DNA of 64,000 bases from Halomonas denitrificans (GCA_019800895.1 JAHVKF010000004.1:96888-160887); one strand, 5' to 3'. Shown: positions 9,258 through 19,239, numbered from the stretch's first letter. Made by a program: numbers and translations. The notes: generated from the letters alone by a model not told the origin.

Positions 9258-10333
9258 CCGCGCCGCCGGCGCCCCGGCTGACTCGCTACCTGCTCACCGC
9301 CACGCTGGGTGGCGTGCTCTCGGTCAGCGCTCTGCTCGTCGGGTTGTACGCCGGGATCGACGTGGTCCGCGAAGCCGGCGATCTTCAGCAGGACTACGGC
9401 GTGCCCGAGATGCTGGTGTTCATCGCCCGGACCCTGCCGACCCGGGTCTACGACATCTTCCCCTTCGCCGCACTGATCGGGGTCCTGGTCGGGCTGGGCC
9501 GGCTGGCGTCGGGCCGGGAACTCGTGGCGATGCGCGCGGCGGGCTTCGATCGCGGCGGCATCGCATCGCGTGTCGTCGCCGGGGCGCTGCTGGCCACGCT
9601 GGCCGTGGTCGCGATGGCCGAGCTGGCCGTGCCGGGGCTGGAGACCGAAGCCAGGGTCGCTCGCGAACAGGCCCGCAGCGGAAGCGTCGGTGCGGCGTCC
9701 GGCGAAGGCCTCTGGTTGCGTGACGGGCCGCGCATGGTCCGCGTGGGCCTGGTGACCTGGGGGCCGGACGATACGGTGGACCTGACCGACCTGGATATCT
9801 ACGCCTTCCACCCGGAAGGCGACGGTGGCCAATTGATCCGCGCCCGATCGGCGCGCCACGACGGTGGCCGGTGGCAGCTGCGGCGGGTCCTACGGGTTGG
9901 ACTCACCGACGGGGCCATGGAACGCCTCGACCACCTCGCGCTGGACTCGCGCCTCGACCCCGACGTGTTCGATGCCCTCGCCACCCGACCGCGCCTTCTG
10001 CCGATGGCCGACATCCTGCGCATCGAGGACTACCTCGATCGCAACGGGCTGGACACGCGGACCTACCGGGAAGCGTTCTGGCGACGCGCGCTGTACCCGG
10101 CCAACCTGCTGGCGATGATCCTGGTCGGCTTGCCGCTGCTGTTCCGTCCCGGCCGGAGCGCATCGACGGCAACGCACGTGTTCGCCGGCGTCGCGCTCGG
10201 CGTCGGCTTCGTCGTCGTACAGCGAATCAGCCTGGGCCTGGCACCCGTGCTGCCGCTCCCGCTGGGACTGACCCACGCGCTGCCGGCGCTGTTGTTCGGT
10301 GCGGTCGGCATCGTCATCCTTCGTCGGGGCTGA
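9236..10333 (+). CDS. lptG: LPS export ABC transporter permease LptG
   Basis: 365 aa. GTG 9236 gives the longest form; GTG 9239 and GTG 9251 are alternatives within the overlap with lptF. The organisation is that of the LptF/G family: TLGGVLSVSALLVGLYAGID near the N-terminus, a coupling segment LASGRELVAMRAAGFDRGGI, a periplasmic domain, and C-terminal helices starting at RALYPANLLAMILVGLPLLF. It partners LptF in the LPS extraction complex. The large overlap implies coupled translation and equal dosage. It converges on the RDD gene. Confidence 0.93.
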   Translation: MVEVQVVAAPPAPRLTRYLLTATLGGVLSVSALLVGLYAGIDVVREAGDLQQDYGVPEMLVFIARTLPTRVYDIFPFAALIGVLVGLGRLASGRELVAMRAAGFDRGGIASRVVAGALLATLAVVAMAELAVPGLETEARVAREQARSGSVGAASGEGLWLRDGPRMVRVGLVTWGPDDTVDLTDLDIYAFHPEGDGGQLIRARSARHDGGRWQLRRVLRVGLTDGAMERLDHLALDSRLDPDVFDALATRPRLLPMADILRIEDYLDRNGLDTRTYREAFWRRALYPANLLAMILVGLPLLFRPGRSASTATHVFAGVALGVGFVVVQRISLGLAPVLPLPLGLTHALPALLFGAVGIVILRRG

Positions 10334-10350
10334 CCGCGCTCACCCCGCAT

Positions 10351-10368
10351 GCCGGGCCCGGGCCCGGC
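10351..10368. terminator. Candidate bidirectional terminator hairpin between lptG and the RDD gene
   Basis: An 18-base perfect palindrome (GCCGGGCCCGGGCCCGGC) lies in the 38-base gap between two convergent genes, the expected place for a two-way terminator. No T-tract follows on either strand, so it may rely on Rho or only protect 3' ends. Confidence 0.4.
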
Positions 10369-10371
10369 GCC

Positions 10372-10800
10372 TCAGTCGACGACGTGCAGCCGTGTCCGGC
10401 TGGCGCGGTCGTGCCAGGTTGCGCCGTCGGCGCGCAGCAGGGCGGACCAGAAGCCGGCGCCCAGCACCGCCAGCGACGCCAGCGAGACCAGGAATCGCGT
10501 CGTCAACTGGCCGAGCGTCGGTGACGGCCCGTGCGTGCCGTCGACCGAGACCAGCTGGATCCGCCACGCGCCCATGCCGACGGTGCGACCGGCGATACGC
10601 CAGCTGCCGGCCAGGTAGGCATAGGCCAGTGCGAGCAGATAGAGCTGGAACAACGGCTGGCCCGAATCGACGGCACCGCCGCTGGGAATCACGACCAATG
10701 CCGCACCGATCATCCACAGGCCGACCAGGATCAGGCCGTCGTAGCCGATCGCGGCGAAGCGTCTCGTCAACGAGCAGGGGCGATGGTCAGCGGGGTTCAT
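10372..10800 (-). CDS. RDD family integral membrane protein
   Basis: 142 aa. The family residues appear: Arg and Asp in the first helix (SLTRRFAAIGYDGLILVGLW) and the late Asp in ATWHDRASRTRL. Helices are visible at about residues 16-38, 48-68 and 98-118. RDD proteins are small inner-membrane proteins of mostly unknown role. An RDD gene next to lptFG is a common gammaproteobacterial arrangement. The ATG lies at 10800, with little room for its own promoter characterised in the upstream region. Confidence 0.85.
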   Translation of the reverse strand: MNPADHRPCSLTRRFAAIGYDGLILVGLWMIGAALVVIPSGGAVDSGQPLFQLYLLALAYAYLAGSWRIAGRTVGMGAWRIQLVSVDGTHGPSPTLGQLTTRFLVSLASLAVLGAGFWSALLRADGATWHDRASRTRLHVVD

Positions 10801-11185
10801 GGCAAAGGGTGCGGTGGTTTGGATCGCTGTGGTGATTGTGGCATAGTAGAAAACTTGACCTGCTCCGGCAGGTCGATGCGTCGCGCGCGCCGCGTTCCGG
10901 AACAGGATCCTGCAGTGGGAACCTGCGGATTCGATGAACGGAAACCCGCGCGCGATCCGCCGGCCCGACCGTTCGAATCACGGCCGGGCTCGCGGGGGCA
11001 TCGTTCGCCCAGCTCGATGGTCGTTCTCGACCGGCGTGCCGGGCCGGCGGTGGCCATGGCCGGTGAACACGGCTGCTTTGCAAACGCCGGAGGGCGCGGT
11101 ATTCTTTCCGCGTGGCTCCATGGCGACGCCGGATGTGCGCCGCCGACCGATGAATCCGAACCTTAAAGACACCGGAAATTCAACT
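10801..11185. other. Intergenic region between the RDD gene and the TonB2-type operon
   Basis: 385 bases divergent between the two transcription units; no gene is supported. It holds a 7-bp hairpin with TCCG loop at 10857-10874 and a weak promoter-like pair, TTGCAA (11078) and TATTCT (11100), 16 bases apart, which could serve the TonB2-type operon with a leader of about 75 bases. Confidence 0.5.
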
Positions 11186-11959
11186 ATGTCGAAACATCAC
11201 CCCACCCGTCGCGCGCTGCCGGCGGCTCTGGTCGTCGGCGCGGGCCTCGCGTTCGCCGTGACGGCCAGCGCCCAGGTGCTCGACCGCAGCATCGATACCG
11301 AGAACCGGATCACGCGCAACGCCGCCCAGGTCCAGGCCCAGATCAACCAGGTGGCCGACCAGACCGAGGACATCGTCAGCGAGTACCGGGCGCTGCTCAA
11401 CGAGATCCAGAGCCTGCGGATCTACAACGACCAGCTGCAGCGCGTGGTGCAGAGCCAGGAGGAGGAGATCGTCCAGATCAACGACGACCTCGAGAACCTC
11501 GAGGCGACCAACCGCGACGTGGTGCCGCTGATGATCGAGATGGCCGAGACGCTGCCGCGTCTGATCCGCGCCGACGTGCCGTTCCGGCTCGACGAACGAC
11601 TGGGCCGGGCCGAGAACCTCGTCGACGCGCTGGACATGGCCGACGTGACGACCTCGGAAAAGTACCGCCGCATCCTCGAGGCCTACCTCGATGAAGTCGA
11701 GCTCGGCCGGACCACCGAAGCCTACGGTGCCAGCCTGCCGAACGGCCAGGAAGTGAATTTCCTGCGGATCGGCCGAACGCTGCTGTTCTATCAGTCGCTG
11801 GACGGTACCGAAACCGGCTGGTGGAATCCGAACACACGCCAGTTCGAACAGCTCGACGACAACTACCGCCTGCCCGTCAGCGACGGCCTGGCGATCGCGC
11901 AGAATCAGGTTGCACCGGATCTGGTGCGTCTTCCCGTGCCCGCACCGGAGAGTGAATGA
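11186..11959 (+). CDS. DUF3450 family periplasmic coiled-coil protein
   Basis: 257 aa with start ATG 11186 (MSKHHPTRRA), chosen because it begins a clean signal peptide ending ASA-Q near residue 30; an upstream extension lacks signal-like composition. The mature part is a long coiled coil (about residues 38-105, rich in Gln, Glu and Asn) and a C-terminal domain with FLRIGRTLLFYQSLDG and TGWWNPNTRQFEQL, typical of DUF3450 proteins. Such proteins open TonB2-type operons with ttpC, exbB, exbD, tonB and a TPR gene, as here. A role in supporting outer-membrane energy transduction is inferred from context. Its stop overlaps the next start (ATGA). Confidence 0.85.
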   Translation: MSKHHPTRRALPAALVVGAGLAFAVTASAQVLDRSIDTENRITRNAAQVQAQINQVADQTEDIVSEYRALLNEIQSLRIYNDQLQRVVQSQEEEIVQINDDLENLEATNRDVVPLMIEMAETLPRLIRADVPFRLDERLGRAENLVDALDMADVTTSEKYRRILEAYLDEVELGRTTEAYGASLPNGQEVNFLRIGRTLLFYQSLDGTETGWWNPNTRQFEQLDDNYRLPVSDGLAIAQNQVAPDLVRLPVPAPESE

Positions 11960-13314
11960 TGAATCGACTGACCCTTCTACTGGCTAGCGCCTGCCTGCTG
12001 CTTCCGGTCAGCGGCGCCGCTCAGGAGACGCTCGACGAACTGCTCCAGCAGGTCGAGCAGGCGGCTTCGGAAGAAGCGCGCATCGACCAGCAGCGTCTGC
12101 AGGAATTCCGCTCGGAACGAAACCGGCAGCAGCAGCTGCTCGAAGAGGCGCGGGCCGAACTGCGGGCGCAGCAGCAGCGTTCCGACCGGCTCAACACCGA
12201 GTTCGACAACAACGAACGCGAACTGGCCGACCTGGAAACCACCCTGGCCGAACGCCAGGGCAACCTCGGCGAACTGTTCGGCGTCGTTCGACAGGTCGCC
12301 GGGGACTTCGCGTCCACCCTCGATGACTCGATGACCTCGGCGCAGTACCCGGGTCGCTCGCAGTTCCTGTCCGACCTCGCGCAGCGCGATCGCCTGCCCC
12401 GGGTCGAAGAATTGCGTGAAATGTGGACCGCGATCGTTCGCGAGATCGCTGCCTCGGGCAAGACCGTGGAATTCACGGCCGACGTCACCAATGCGGACGG
12501 CGACCTGGAAACGGGACGCTCGGTCGCGCGCCTCGGCGTGTTCAACGCCGTGTCCGACGGAAACTTCCTGCGCTGGGACTCGGTCCGCGATCGCCTGGTC
12601 GAGCTGCCCCGGCAGCCGGCCAGCCGCTACCAGGCCATGGCCGAGGATTTCCAGAACGCCGCTCCGGGCACCGTCGAAGAAATGGCGGTGGACTTCACCC
12701 GCGGCACCATCCTGCAATCCGTGGTCCAGTCGCCGACCTACCGCGAGCGGCTGCGCCAGGGTGGACCCGTCGGCCTGGTCATCGTCGCACTCGGCGTGCT
12801 CGGCTTGCTGTTCGCGCTGTGGAAGGGCGTGATGCTGTTCATCCGCGGAAACGCCATCAAGCGCCAGGTCAAGCGGGATTCGGCCGACAAGGGCAACGCC
12901 CTGGGTCGCGTCCTGGCCGTTTACGAAGAGAACCCGGACGCGGACGTGGAAACCCTCGAGCTCAAGCTCGACGAAGCCATCCTGCGCGAAACCGCACCGC
13001 TGGAATCGGGGCTGCCGTTCATCAAGGTGCTGTACGTGGTTGCGCCGCTGATCGGTCTGCTGGGTACCGTGGTCGGCATGATCCAGACTTTCCAGCAGAT
13101 CACGCTGTTCGGCACGGGTGACCCCCGCATGATGGCCGGCGGTATCTCGATGGCGCTGATCACCACCGTGCTCGGTCTGGTCGTGGCCATCCCGCTGACC
13201 CTGATCCACAGCGTCCTGCAGTCGCGCAGCCGTCAGCTGGTCCAGATCCTCGAGGAGCAGGCCGCCGGCATCATCGCGCGCACTGCGGAAGAGCGCCATG
13301 GTCACTCTGTATAA
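11956..13314 (+). CDS. ttpC: TtpC-like MotA/TolQ/ExbB proton channel protein with periplasmic extension
   Basis: 452 aa, about twice the size of an ordinary ExbB. It has a signal peptide (ending SGAAQ near residue 22), a periplasmic coiled coil (about 25-115) and a globular region, then the MotA/TolQ/ExbB domain with helices near 270-292, 353-380 and 395-422, including APLIGLLGTVVGMIQTF. This is the architecture of TtpC, the extra component of Vibrio TonB2 systems. It overlaps the preceding gene by four bases and exbB by 17, so the operon is translationally coupled. Confidence 0.9.
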   Translation: MMNRLTLLLASACLLLPVSGAAQETLDELLQQVEQAASEEARIDQQRLQEFRSERNRQQQLLEEARAELRAQQQRSDRLNTEFDNNERELADLETTLAERQGNLGELFGVVRQVAGDFASTLDDSMTSAQYPGRSQFLSDLAQRDRLPRVEELREMWTAIVREIAASGKTVEFTADVTNADGDLETGRSVARLGVFNAVSDGNFLRWDSVRDRLVELPRQPASRYQAMAEDFQNAAPGTVEEMAVDFTRGTILQSVVQSPTYRERLRQGGPVGLVIVALGVLGLLFALWKGVMLFIRGNAIKRQVKRDSADKGNALGRVLAVYEENPDADVETLELKLDEAILRETAPLESGLPFIKVLYVVAPLIGLLGTVVGMIQTFQQITLFGTGDPRMMAGGISMALITTVLGLVVAIPLTLIHSVLQSRSRQLVQILEEQAAGIIARTAEERHGHSV

Positions 13315-13822
13315 CCTTCTCGAGTCGATCCGCGGCTTCATCGAGCTCGGCGGCGACGTCCTGTGGGCGATCATGGCCGTCCTGCTGGTGATGTGGACGC
13401 TGATCATCGAGCGGTACTGGTACCTCTTCCGGGTCCTCCCGGGAGAGCGCCGGGCGCTGATCGAGCAGTGGAACGAGCGCAGCGATCACCGGTCCTGGCA
13501 CGCCCACCGCGTCAAGGAAGAGATGATCAGCCGGCTCAAGGGCAACCTGGAGACCAACGTCCGGAACATCCAGACGCTGGTCGCGATCTGCCCGCTGCTG
13601 GGTCTGCTCGGCACGGTGACCGGGATGGTCGCGGTGTTCGACGTCATGGCCTACTTCGGTACCGGTAACGTCCGCGCCATGGCCGCCGGGGTCTCGAAGG
13701 CAACGGTTCCGACCATGGCCGGCATGGTCGCTGCGCTGTCCGGGGTGTACTTCGCCTCCTATCTCGACCGCAAGGCGGATATCGAGGCCGAGAAGCTCGA
13801 AGACCTGCTGCAGCACGACTGA
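13298..13822 (+). CDS. exbB: ExbB-type biopolymer transporter (TonB2 system)
   Basis: 174 aa, a short ExbB typical of TonB2 clusters. Three helices are visible (about residues 16-40, 90-115 and 130-150), with the conserved CPLLGLLGTVTGMVAVFDVMAYFGTGN and a pore-lining Thr-rich last helix (KATVPTMAGMVAALSG). It forms the proton channel with ExbD that energises TonB. The gene starts inside the end of ttpC. Confidence 0.93.
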   Translation: MVTLYNLLESIRGFIELGGDVLWAIMAVLLVMWTLIIERYWYLFRVLPGERRALIEQWNERSDHRSWHAHRVKEEMISRLKGNLETNVRNIQTLVAICPLLGLLGTVTGMVAVFDVMAYFGTGNVRAMAAGVSKATVPTMAGMVAALSGVYFASYLDRKADIEAEKLEDLLQHD

Positions 13823-13844
13823 CCGAATCTGAGGACGACTTTTC

Positions 13845-14252
13845 ATGCCACGCAGACACGCTGCAAAGGACGAGCCGGAGATCAACATCACGCCGATGCT
13901 GGACATCGTGTTCATCATGTTGATCTTCTTCATCGTCACCACGACCTTCGTTCGCGAAACCGGCGTCGAGGTCGACAAGCCCACCGCGCTCACGTCGGAA
14001 CCACGCCCGCAAGGCAATGTCCTAATCGGTATCGATGTCAACGACGACATCTGGATGAACGGCAGCATGATCGAGCTCAGTGACGTGCGCACCCTGGTTT
14101 CACGTGCACGTTCCGAGAACCCCGAAGGGTCGGTGATCCTGATCTCCGACAAGGGGTCTCGAACCGGAACGCTGGTCGACGTCATGGACCAGGTCCAGGC
14201 GGCCGGCGTAACTCGTATGGCTATTTCCGCCGAACAAGAAGGCGGGGGGTAA
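13845..14252 (+). CDS. exbD: ExbD-type biopolymer transporter (TonB2 system)
   Basis: 135 aa. A single N-terminal membrane helix carries the essential aspartate in NITPMLDIVFIMLIFF (Asp20), followed by a periplasmic domain with VILISDKGSRTGTLVDVMD. It works with ExbB to convert proton motive force into TonB movement. A 22-base gap separates it from exbB, and it ends five bases before tonB. Confidence 0.95.
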   Translation: MPRRHAAKDEPEINITPMLDIVFIMLIFFIVTTTFVRETGVEVDKPTALTSEPRPQGNVLIGIDVNDDIWMNGSMIELSDVRTLVSRARSENPEGSVILISDKGSRTGTLVDVMDQVQAAGVTRMAISAEQEGGG

Positions 14253-14256
14253 CAGC

Positions 14257-14889
14257 ATGGGTTCAGGACTTCGCTATCTCATCTCTCTGGTGCTGGCCGT
14301 GGTGGTCACGCTGGCCGCGTTCTACTTCATGCACAAGCTGATTTCCAACGCCGGCGGCGACAACGAGGTGCTCGAGCCGCCACCGGGCATCCGCTTCGGG
14401 CCGGTGGAGATCGACGACACGATCACCAAGGAATCGCGCAAGCGACCCGAGCCGCCGCCGCCGCCCGAAGAGCCCCCGCCGCCGCCGGACCTGGAGATCG
14501 CCCAGGTCGAACAGACGCCGGTGAACATGCCTCAGCTCGACCTTCCGGACCTGAATTTTTCGCCGACGGGCGGAAACCCGGTGCTCGGCAACTTCAACAC
14601 CAACCGCAACGCAGAAGGCGATGTCGTGCCGCTGGTGCGGATCCAGCCGCAGTATCCGCGCGATGCGGCCATGAACCAGATCGAAGGCTACGTGCGGGTT
14701 CAGTTCACGATCACCGAAACCGGGGCCGTGACCAATCCGCGGGTGATCGACGCCGAACCGCCGAGGGTGTTCGACCGGGCTGCCCTGCGGGCGATCCTCC
14801 GGTGGAAGTTCAAGCCGCGCATCGTCGATGGCGTGGCCGTTGCCCGTACGGCGACCCAGACCATCGACTTCAATCTCGACGGTAGCTGA
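14257..14889 (+). CDS. tonB: TonB family energy transducer
   Basis: 210 aa. It has an N-terminal anchor helix (residues 6-27), a proline-rich spacer (RKRPEPPPPPEEPPPPPD, about 63-82) and the C-terminal TonB domain from about 125, containing PQYPRDAAMNQIEGYVRVQF and AILRWKFKP. It is shorter than E. coli TonB (239), as is usual for TonB2 proteins. The C-terminal domain contacts the TonB box of outer-membrane receptors. No receptor gene is in the window. Confidence 0.94.
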   Translation: MGSGLRYLISLVLAVVVTLAAFYFMHKLISNAGGDNEVLEPPPGIRFGPVEIDDTITKESRKRPEPPPPPEEPPPPPDLEIAQVEQTPVNMPQLDLPDLNFSPTGGNPVLGNFNTNRNAEGDVVPLVRIQPQYPRDAAMNQIEGYVRVQFTITETGAVTNPRVIDAEPPRVFDRAALRAILRWKFKPRIVDGVAVARTATQTIDFNLDGS

Positions 14890-15001
14890 TCCCGATCGCC
14901 GGGCGTCCCTCGCCCGGCGAACCGTGACCGGACGAGGCCCGGACGAACCGAGCCGCAGCATCGATCCGTCACCCCACCAAAGACTTGAAACGGAACGGAC
15001 C

Positions 15002-16369
15002 ATGAACCGTAGTCAGACCTCCCCGACGACCGTCGCCGCCGATCCCCAAGCGTGCCTTTCCCGTGCTGCCACCCCGGTCGCGTCGATCTCGTCCATCGCA
15101 ACGGCCCCCGTCGCCGCTCTGGTCGCCGCCATGATCGCGCTGAGTGCGCCCATGACGGCCAGTGCCCAAGCCGAAGACACCGTGACTTGCGGCGTCGAGC
15201 GCGAGGTGGATGCCGGCATGCTGTCGGAACCGATCTACCGTCGCCTGAACGACATCTTCGAGAAGTTCGGCGAAGAGCTGTTCACCGAGGCCTACAGCGA
15301 TCTGAACGACATGCGCGACCGCCGCCTGTCCGATTACGAACGTGCGTCGGTCGAACAGGCCATGGGTTTCGCGGCCGCGCAGCAGGAAGATTATCGCCGC
15401 GCCATCGGTCACTTCGAGGAGGCGATCCGCATCAATGCGATGCCGAACGACCAGCACTTCGAAATGATCCTGCAGATCGCTCAGCTCTACAACGCGATCG
15501 AACAGTACGACCGCGCGCTGGAGCAGCTGGATCTGTGGTTCTGCGTGTCCACGGAAGATGCCAAGAAGCAGGCGTCGGTCTGGCTGCTGAAGGCCAATCT
15601 GCATATGCAGCGTGACGAGTTCCGGATGGCGCTGGAGTCGATCGACACGGCCATCGAGCTACGCGACGATCCGCCCGAAAGCTGGTACCGCGTCAAGCTC
15701 GGCATGCACATGGAGCTGGAGGAGTGGCGGCCGGCGACGGACGTTCTGAAGATCCTCATCCAGATGAACCCGGACCGCAAGGCCTACTGGATCCAGCTGT
15801 CGGGGTCGTACATCGAGCTCGGTGACGACGCCGAGGCAATGGCGGCGTTGCGCCTTGCCTGGCGGCGCGGCATCCTGGATCGGGGTAGCGAATACGTCCA
15901 GCTGGCCGGGCTCCTGCAGCAGATGGACTCTCCGCGCCAGGCGGCCGAAGTCCTCGAGGACGGGCTCGGCAAGGGCCTGGTCGAAGCCACGTCACAGAAT
16001 TGGGAAATGACGGCGGGTGCCTGGTACGAAGCGCGGGAGATGGACAGGGCCCTGGCGGCCTACGATCGCGCCGGCGAACTCTCCGATAGCGGCAAGATCG
16101 ATTTCCAGCGCGCGTCCATCCTGACGAACCGGGAAGAGTGGCCCGAGGCGCTCGCCGCCGCGACCCGCGCCCTCGAAAAGGGCGACCTGACCGAGTCGCA
16201 GCGGGGCAACGCGAACATCCTCGCGGGGATGGCGCACTTCAACATGGGTAACTACGATGCGGCCGAGCAAGCCTTTAATCGCGCCGCGGACTATGGCAGA
16301 CTGCGTCAAGCGGCGCAGGAGTGGATCAACCACATCAACCAGACGCGCCAGAACTCAGTAGGACAGTAG
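15002..16369 (+). CDS. TPR-repeat periplasmic protein of the TonB2-type operon
   Basis: 455 aa. Start ATG 15002 gives a long signal-peptide-like N-terminus ending TASAQAED near residue 56. The mature protein is a string of TPR helices from about residue 110 to the end (for example ASVEQAMGFAAAQQEDYRRA and GMAHFNMGNYDAAEQAFNRA). TPR genes regularly close DUF3450-ttpC-exbBD-tonB operons, and related proteins are reported to be needed for TonB2 function in Vibrio, so a scaffolding role is inferred. It lies 112 bases after tonB with no clear terminator between them. Confidence 0.85.
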   Translation: MNRSQTSPTTVAADPQACLSRAATPVASISSIATAPVAALVAAMIALSAPMTASAQAEDTVTCGVEREVDAGMLSEPIYRRLNDIFEKFGEELFTEAYSDLNDMRDRRLSDYERASVEQAMGFAAAQQEDYRRAIGHFEEAIRINAMPNDQHFEMILQIAQLYNAIEQYDRALEQLDLWFCVSTEDAKKQASVWLLKANLHMQRDEFRMALESIDTAIELRDDPPESWYRVKLGMHMELEEWRPATDVLKILIQMNPDRKAYWIQLSGSYIELGDDAEAMAALRLAWRRGILDRGSEYVQLAGLLQQMDSPRQAAEVLEDGLGKGLVEATSQNWEMTAGAWYEAREMDRALAAYDRAGELSDSGKIDFQRASILTNREEWPEALAAATRALEKGDLTESQRGNANILAGMAHFNMGNYDAAEQAFNRAADYGRLRQAAQEWINHINQTRQNSVGQ

Positions 16370-16417
16370 CGGTTCAACAGTAGCGGTAATCACGATCGCC
16401 GACCGGGGAGGATGACG

Positions 16418-17175
<758 letters not shown>

Positions 17176-17185
<10 letters not shown>

Positions 17186-17400
17186 TCCGAGGCGCTGACG
17201 CCTGGCGCCAGCTGGCGGAAGTCTCCGAGACCATTCGAGAGGCGGCCGAACAGCTCGGCGAAGCGGCATCCCACCTGGCTGCGCGAGAAGCTGCCGCAGG
17301 CCGTCGAGCGCTCGACGATTTCGTCGGCGCAACGCGATCCAAGCTCTCCGATCTCGAAGAGATGGCCGAGCGAGGGATCGCGCGGATCACCGGGAAGTAG
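17176..17400 (+). CDS. -1-frame C-terminal extension of the H1-like protein
   Basis: 74 codons reached by a -1 shift at the A-AAA-AAG site; the fused product would be about 327 aa. The tail reads as amphipathic helices rich in Ala, Glu and Arg (for example AWRQLAEVSETIREAAEQL and LSDLEEMAERGIARI) and ends TAG at 17398-17400. Codon choice is GC-rich at third positions like real genes here. No ATG, GTG or TTG start lies near its beginning (the only ATG is 12 codons from the end), so it is not a convincing independent gene. The stop lies six bases before the xerD GTG, as expected for a gene end in an operon. A missing A in the assembly would explain the same picture. Confidence 0.65.
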
Positions 17401-17406
17401 TCCATC

Positions 17407-18309
17407 GTGCGCCGGCCCTCGGTGCACGACCTGGTCGACCGCTTCATCGATGCGGTGTGGGCGGAAGACGGTCTTTCCCCGCAAACGCTCGACGCGTACC
17501 GAACCGACCTGGCCGGATTCGATCGGCCGGGTCTTTTCGTTTCCGGCGATGATCGAATCGAACTCGATCGCCACGCTCTCCTCGCAGAATTCGCCCGCCG
17601 CTTGCGCTCGGGGCTGCAGGTCAGCACGCTTCGCCGGCAACTCAGCGCACTGCGGCGTTTCTGCGCCTGGCTTCGGCGGGAACGCTACATGCGAGGCGAT
17701 CCGCTGGCCGGGTTCGAGCCTCCGAAACGACCACTTCGCCTGCCGGGCACCCTGACCGAAGCCGAGGTCCGCGCTCTGATGGCGGCGCCGGATGTCGAGA
17801 CGCCGATCGGCCTTCGTGATCGAACGATGCTCGAGGTGCTCTACGCCAGCGGCCTCCGCGTCAGCGAACTGGCCGGACTGCAGCGGGCCGGCGTGAATCT
17901 GCGTCAGGGCCTGCTTCGGGTTACTGGAAAGGGCGGCAAGGAACGACTGGTTCCCCTCGGCGAGGAGGCTTCTGACTGGCTCGGAAAGTGGCTGGACGGG
18001 CCGAGAGCCGATTGGTCGCGCGACGACGGCTGCGACGACGTGTTCGTCTCTCGTCGCGGCGCCGGGTTGACCCGGCAGGCCATCTGGCACCGGATCCGGC
18101 GCTACGCGCTGAGCCTGGACCTGGGCAGCCGGCTTTCACCGCACAAGCTGAGGCACTCCTTCGCGACCCACATGCTCGACCACGGCGCCGATCTGCGCGT
18201 CGTGCAGCTGCTGCTCGGCCACGCCGACCTGGCAACCACGCAGATCTACACCCACGTCGCCCAGGCACGGCTGAAGAATCTCCACCATCGCCACCACCCG
18301 CGCGGCTAG
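17407..18309 (+). CDS. xerD: Site-specific tyrosine recombinase XerD
   Basis: 300 aa, GTG start at 17407, family length 298. An N-terminal SAM-like core-binding domain (about residues 5-90) precedes the catalytic domain. Catalytic residues are visible: Arg151 in ASGLRVSEL, Lys in GKGGKER, His246 and Arg249 in HKLRHSFATH, His272 in LLGHADLATT and nucleophile Tyr281 in QIYTHV. With XerC it resolves chromosome dimers at dif. XerD is preferred over XerC by overall fit and by the dsbC neighbour, a frequent xerD-dsbC order in gammaproteobacteria. It starts six bases after the -1-frame stop of the histone-like gene. Confidence 0.9.
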   Translation: MRRPSVHDLVDRFIDAVWAEDGLSPQTLDAYRTDLAGFDRPGLFVSGDDRIELDRHALLAEFARRLRSGLQVSTLRRQLSALRRFCAWLRRERYMRGDPLAGFEPPKRPLRLPGTLTEAEVRALMAAPDVETPIGLRDRTMLEVLYASGLRVSELAGLQRAGVNLRQGLLRVTGKGGKERLVPLGEEASDWLGKWLDGPRADWSRDDGCDDVFVSRRGAGLTRQAIWHRIRRYALSLDLGSRLSPHKLRHSFATHMLDHGADLRVVQLLLGHADLATTQIYTHVAQARLKNLHHRHHPRG

Positions 18310-18477
18310 ACTAGCGTCGCGCCCGGTGGTCGGCCGGGCGGGCCGATGGGGTTCGTGGGGACGTGCAAAAAGGCGTTCCCTTCGGAACTTCCCCCGGCTT
18401 CACCGTTCAAACCGTCCAGACCGCTGCGGGATGATCCGATGAGTCCCGTGCCGAACCGCTCAATGAAGAGGAATGCC

Positions 18478-19227
18478 GTGAATCACGAATTCGACAAGAC
18501 GATGCACCGGGTCGCTGGCGCCCTTGCGCTGCTGGTGGCTGCAACGACGGGCCTGGCCCAGGACTACCAGGCCGTGCGGGATCGCCTGCAGACCCTGGCC
18601 GGCGCAGACACGGAAATCGCCATCGCCGAATCGGCCGTGCCCGGCATGCTGCGAGTTCGACTCGGCGGCGACATCGTCTACATGACCGAAGACGGACGCT
18701 ACCTGATGCAGGGCCGGCTGCTCGATCTCGAATCGCGGACCGATCTGACCAACCAGGCCCGCACCGAAATCCGCAAGGACCTGCTGGCATCGCTGGATTC
18801 GGACCAGCTAATCCGGTTCGGGCCGGACGACCCGGCCTACGACCTGATCGTGTTCACCGATGTCGACTGCGGATACTGCCGCCGACTGCACCAGCAGATC
18901 GAGGAGTACAACGAGGCCGGCATCCGGATCAACTACATGGCGTTTCCGCGCGCCGGCATCGGCTCCGAGACATTCCGCAAGATGGACGCCGTGTGGTGCG
19001 CGGCCGACCAGCGAGCCGCGATGGACGAAGCCAAGGCGGGCGGCAGCCCGGATGCACCGGAGTGCACCTCGCCGGTCGCTGACCAGTACAAGCTCGGGCA
19101 GGCGATCGGCGTGACCGGCACTCCGGCGCTGGTAACCCTCGACGGCGACCTGATTCCCGGCTACGTGCCTGCCGACGACCTGCGCGGCCGGCTGGAGCAG
19201 CTCGCCGCTCAGCACACCGGGGACTGA
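18478..19227 (+). CDS. dsbC: Thiol:disulfide interchange protein DsbC
   Basis: About 249 aa from GTG 18478, chosen because GAGG lies six bases upstream; ATG 18502 is the alternative and starts right at the hydrophobic signal (MHRVAGALALLVAATTGLAQ). An N-terminal dimerisation domain (SAVPGMLRVRLGGDIVYMTEDGRYL) is followed by a thioredoxin fold with active site CGYC (Cys131, Cys134) and the cis-Pro loop GVTGTPAL. It shuffles wrong disulfides in the periplasm and could serve the many Cys-containing secreted proteins here. It follows xerD by 168 bases and is closed by a perfect 10-bp hairpin. Confidence 0.94.
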   Translation: MNHEFDKTMHRVAGALALLVAATTGLAQDYQAVRDRLQTLAGADTEIAIAESAVPGMLRVRLGGDIVYMTEDGRYLMQGRLLDLESRTDLTNQARTEIRKDLLASLDSDQLIRFGPDDPAYDLIVFTDVDCGYCRRLHQQIEEYNEAGIRINYMAFPRAGIGSETFRKMDAVWCAADQRAAMDEAKAGGSPDAPECTSPVADQYKLGQAIGVTGTPALVTLDGDLIPGYVPADDLRGRLEQLAAQHTGD

Positions 19228-19239
19228 ACGCAAGGTCCC

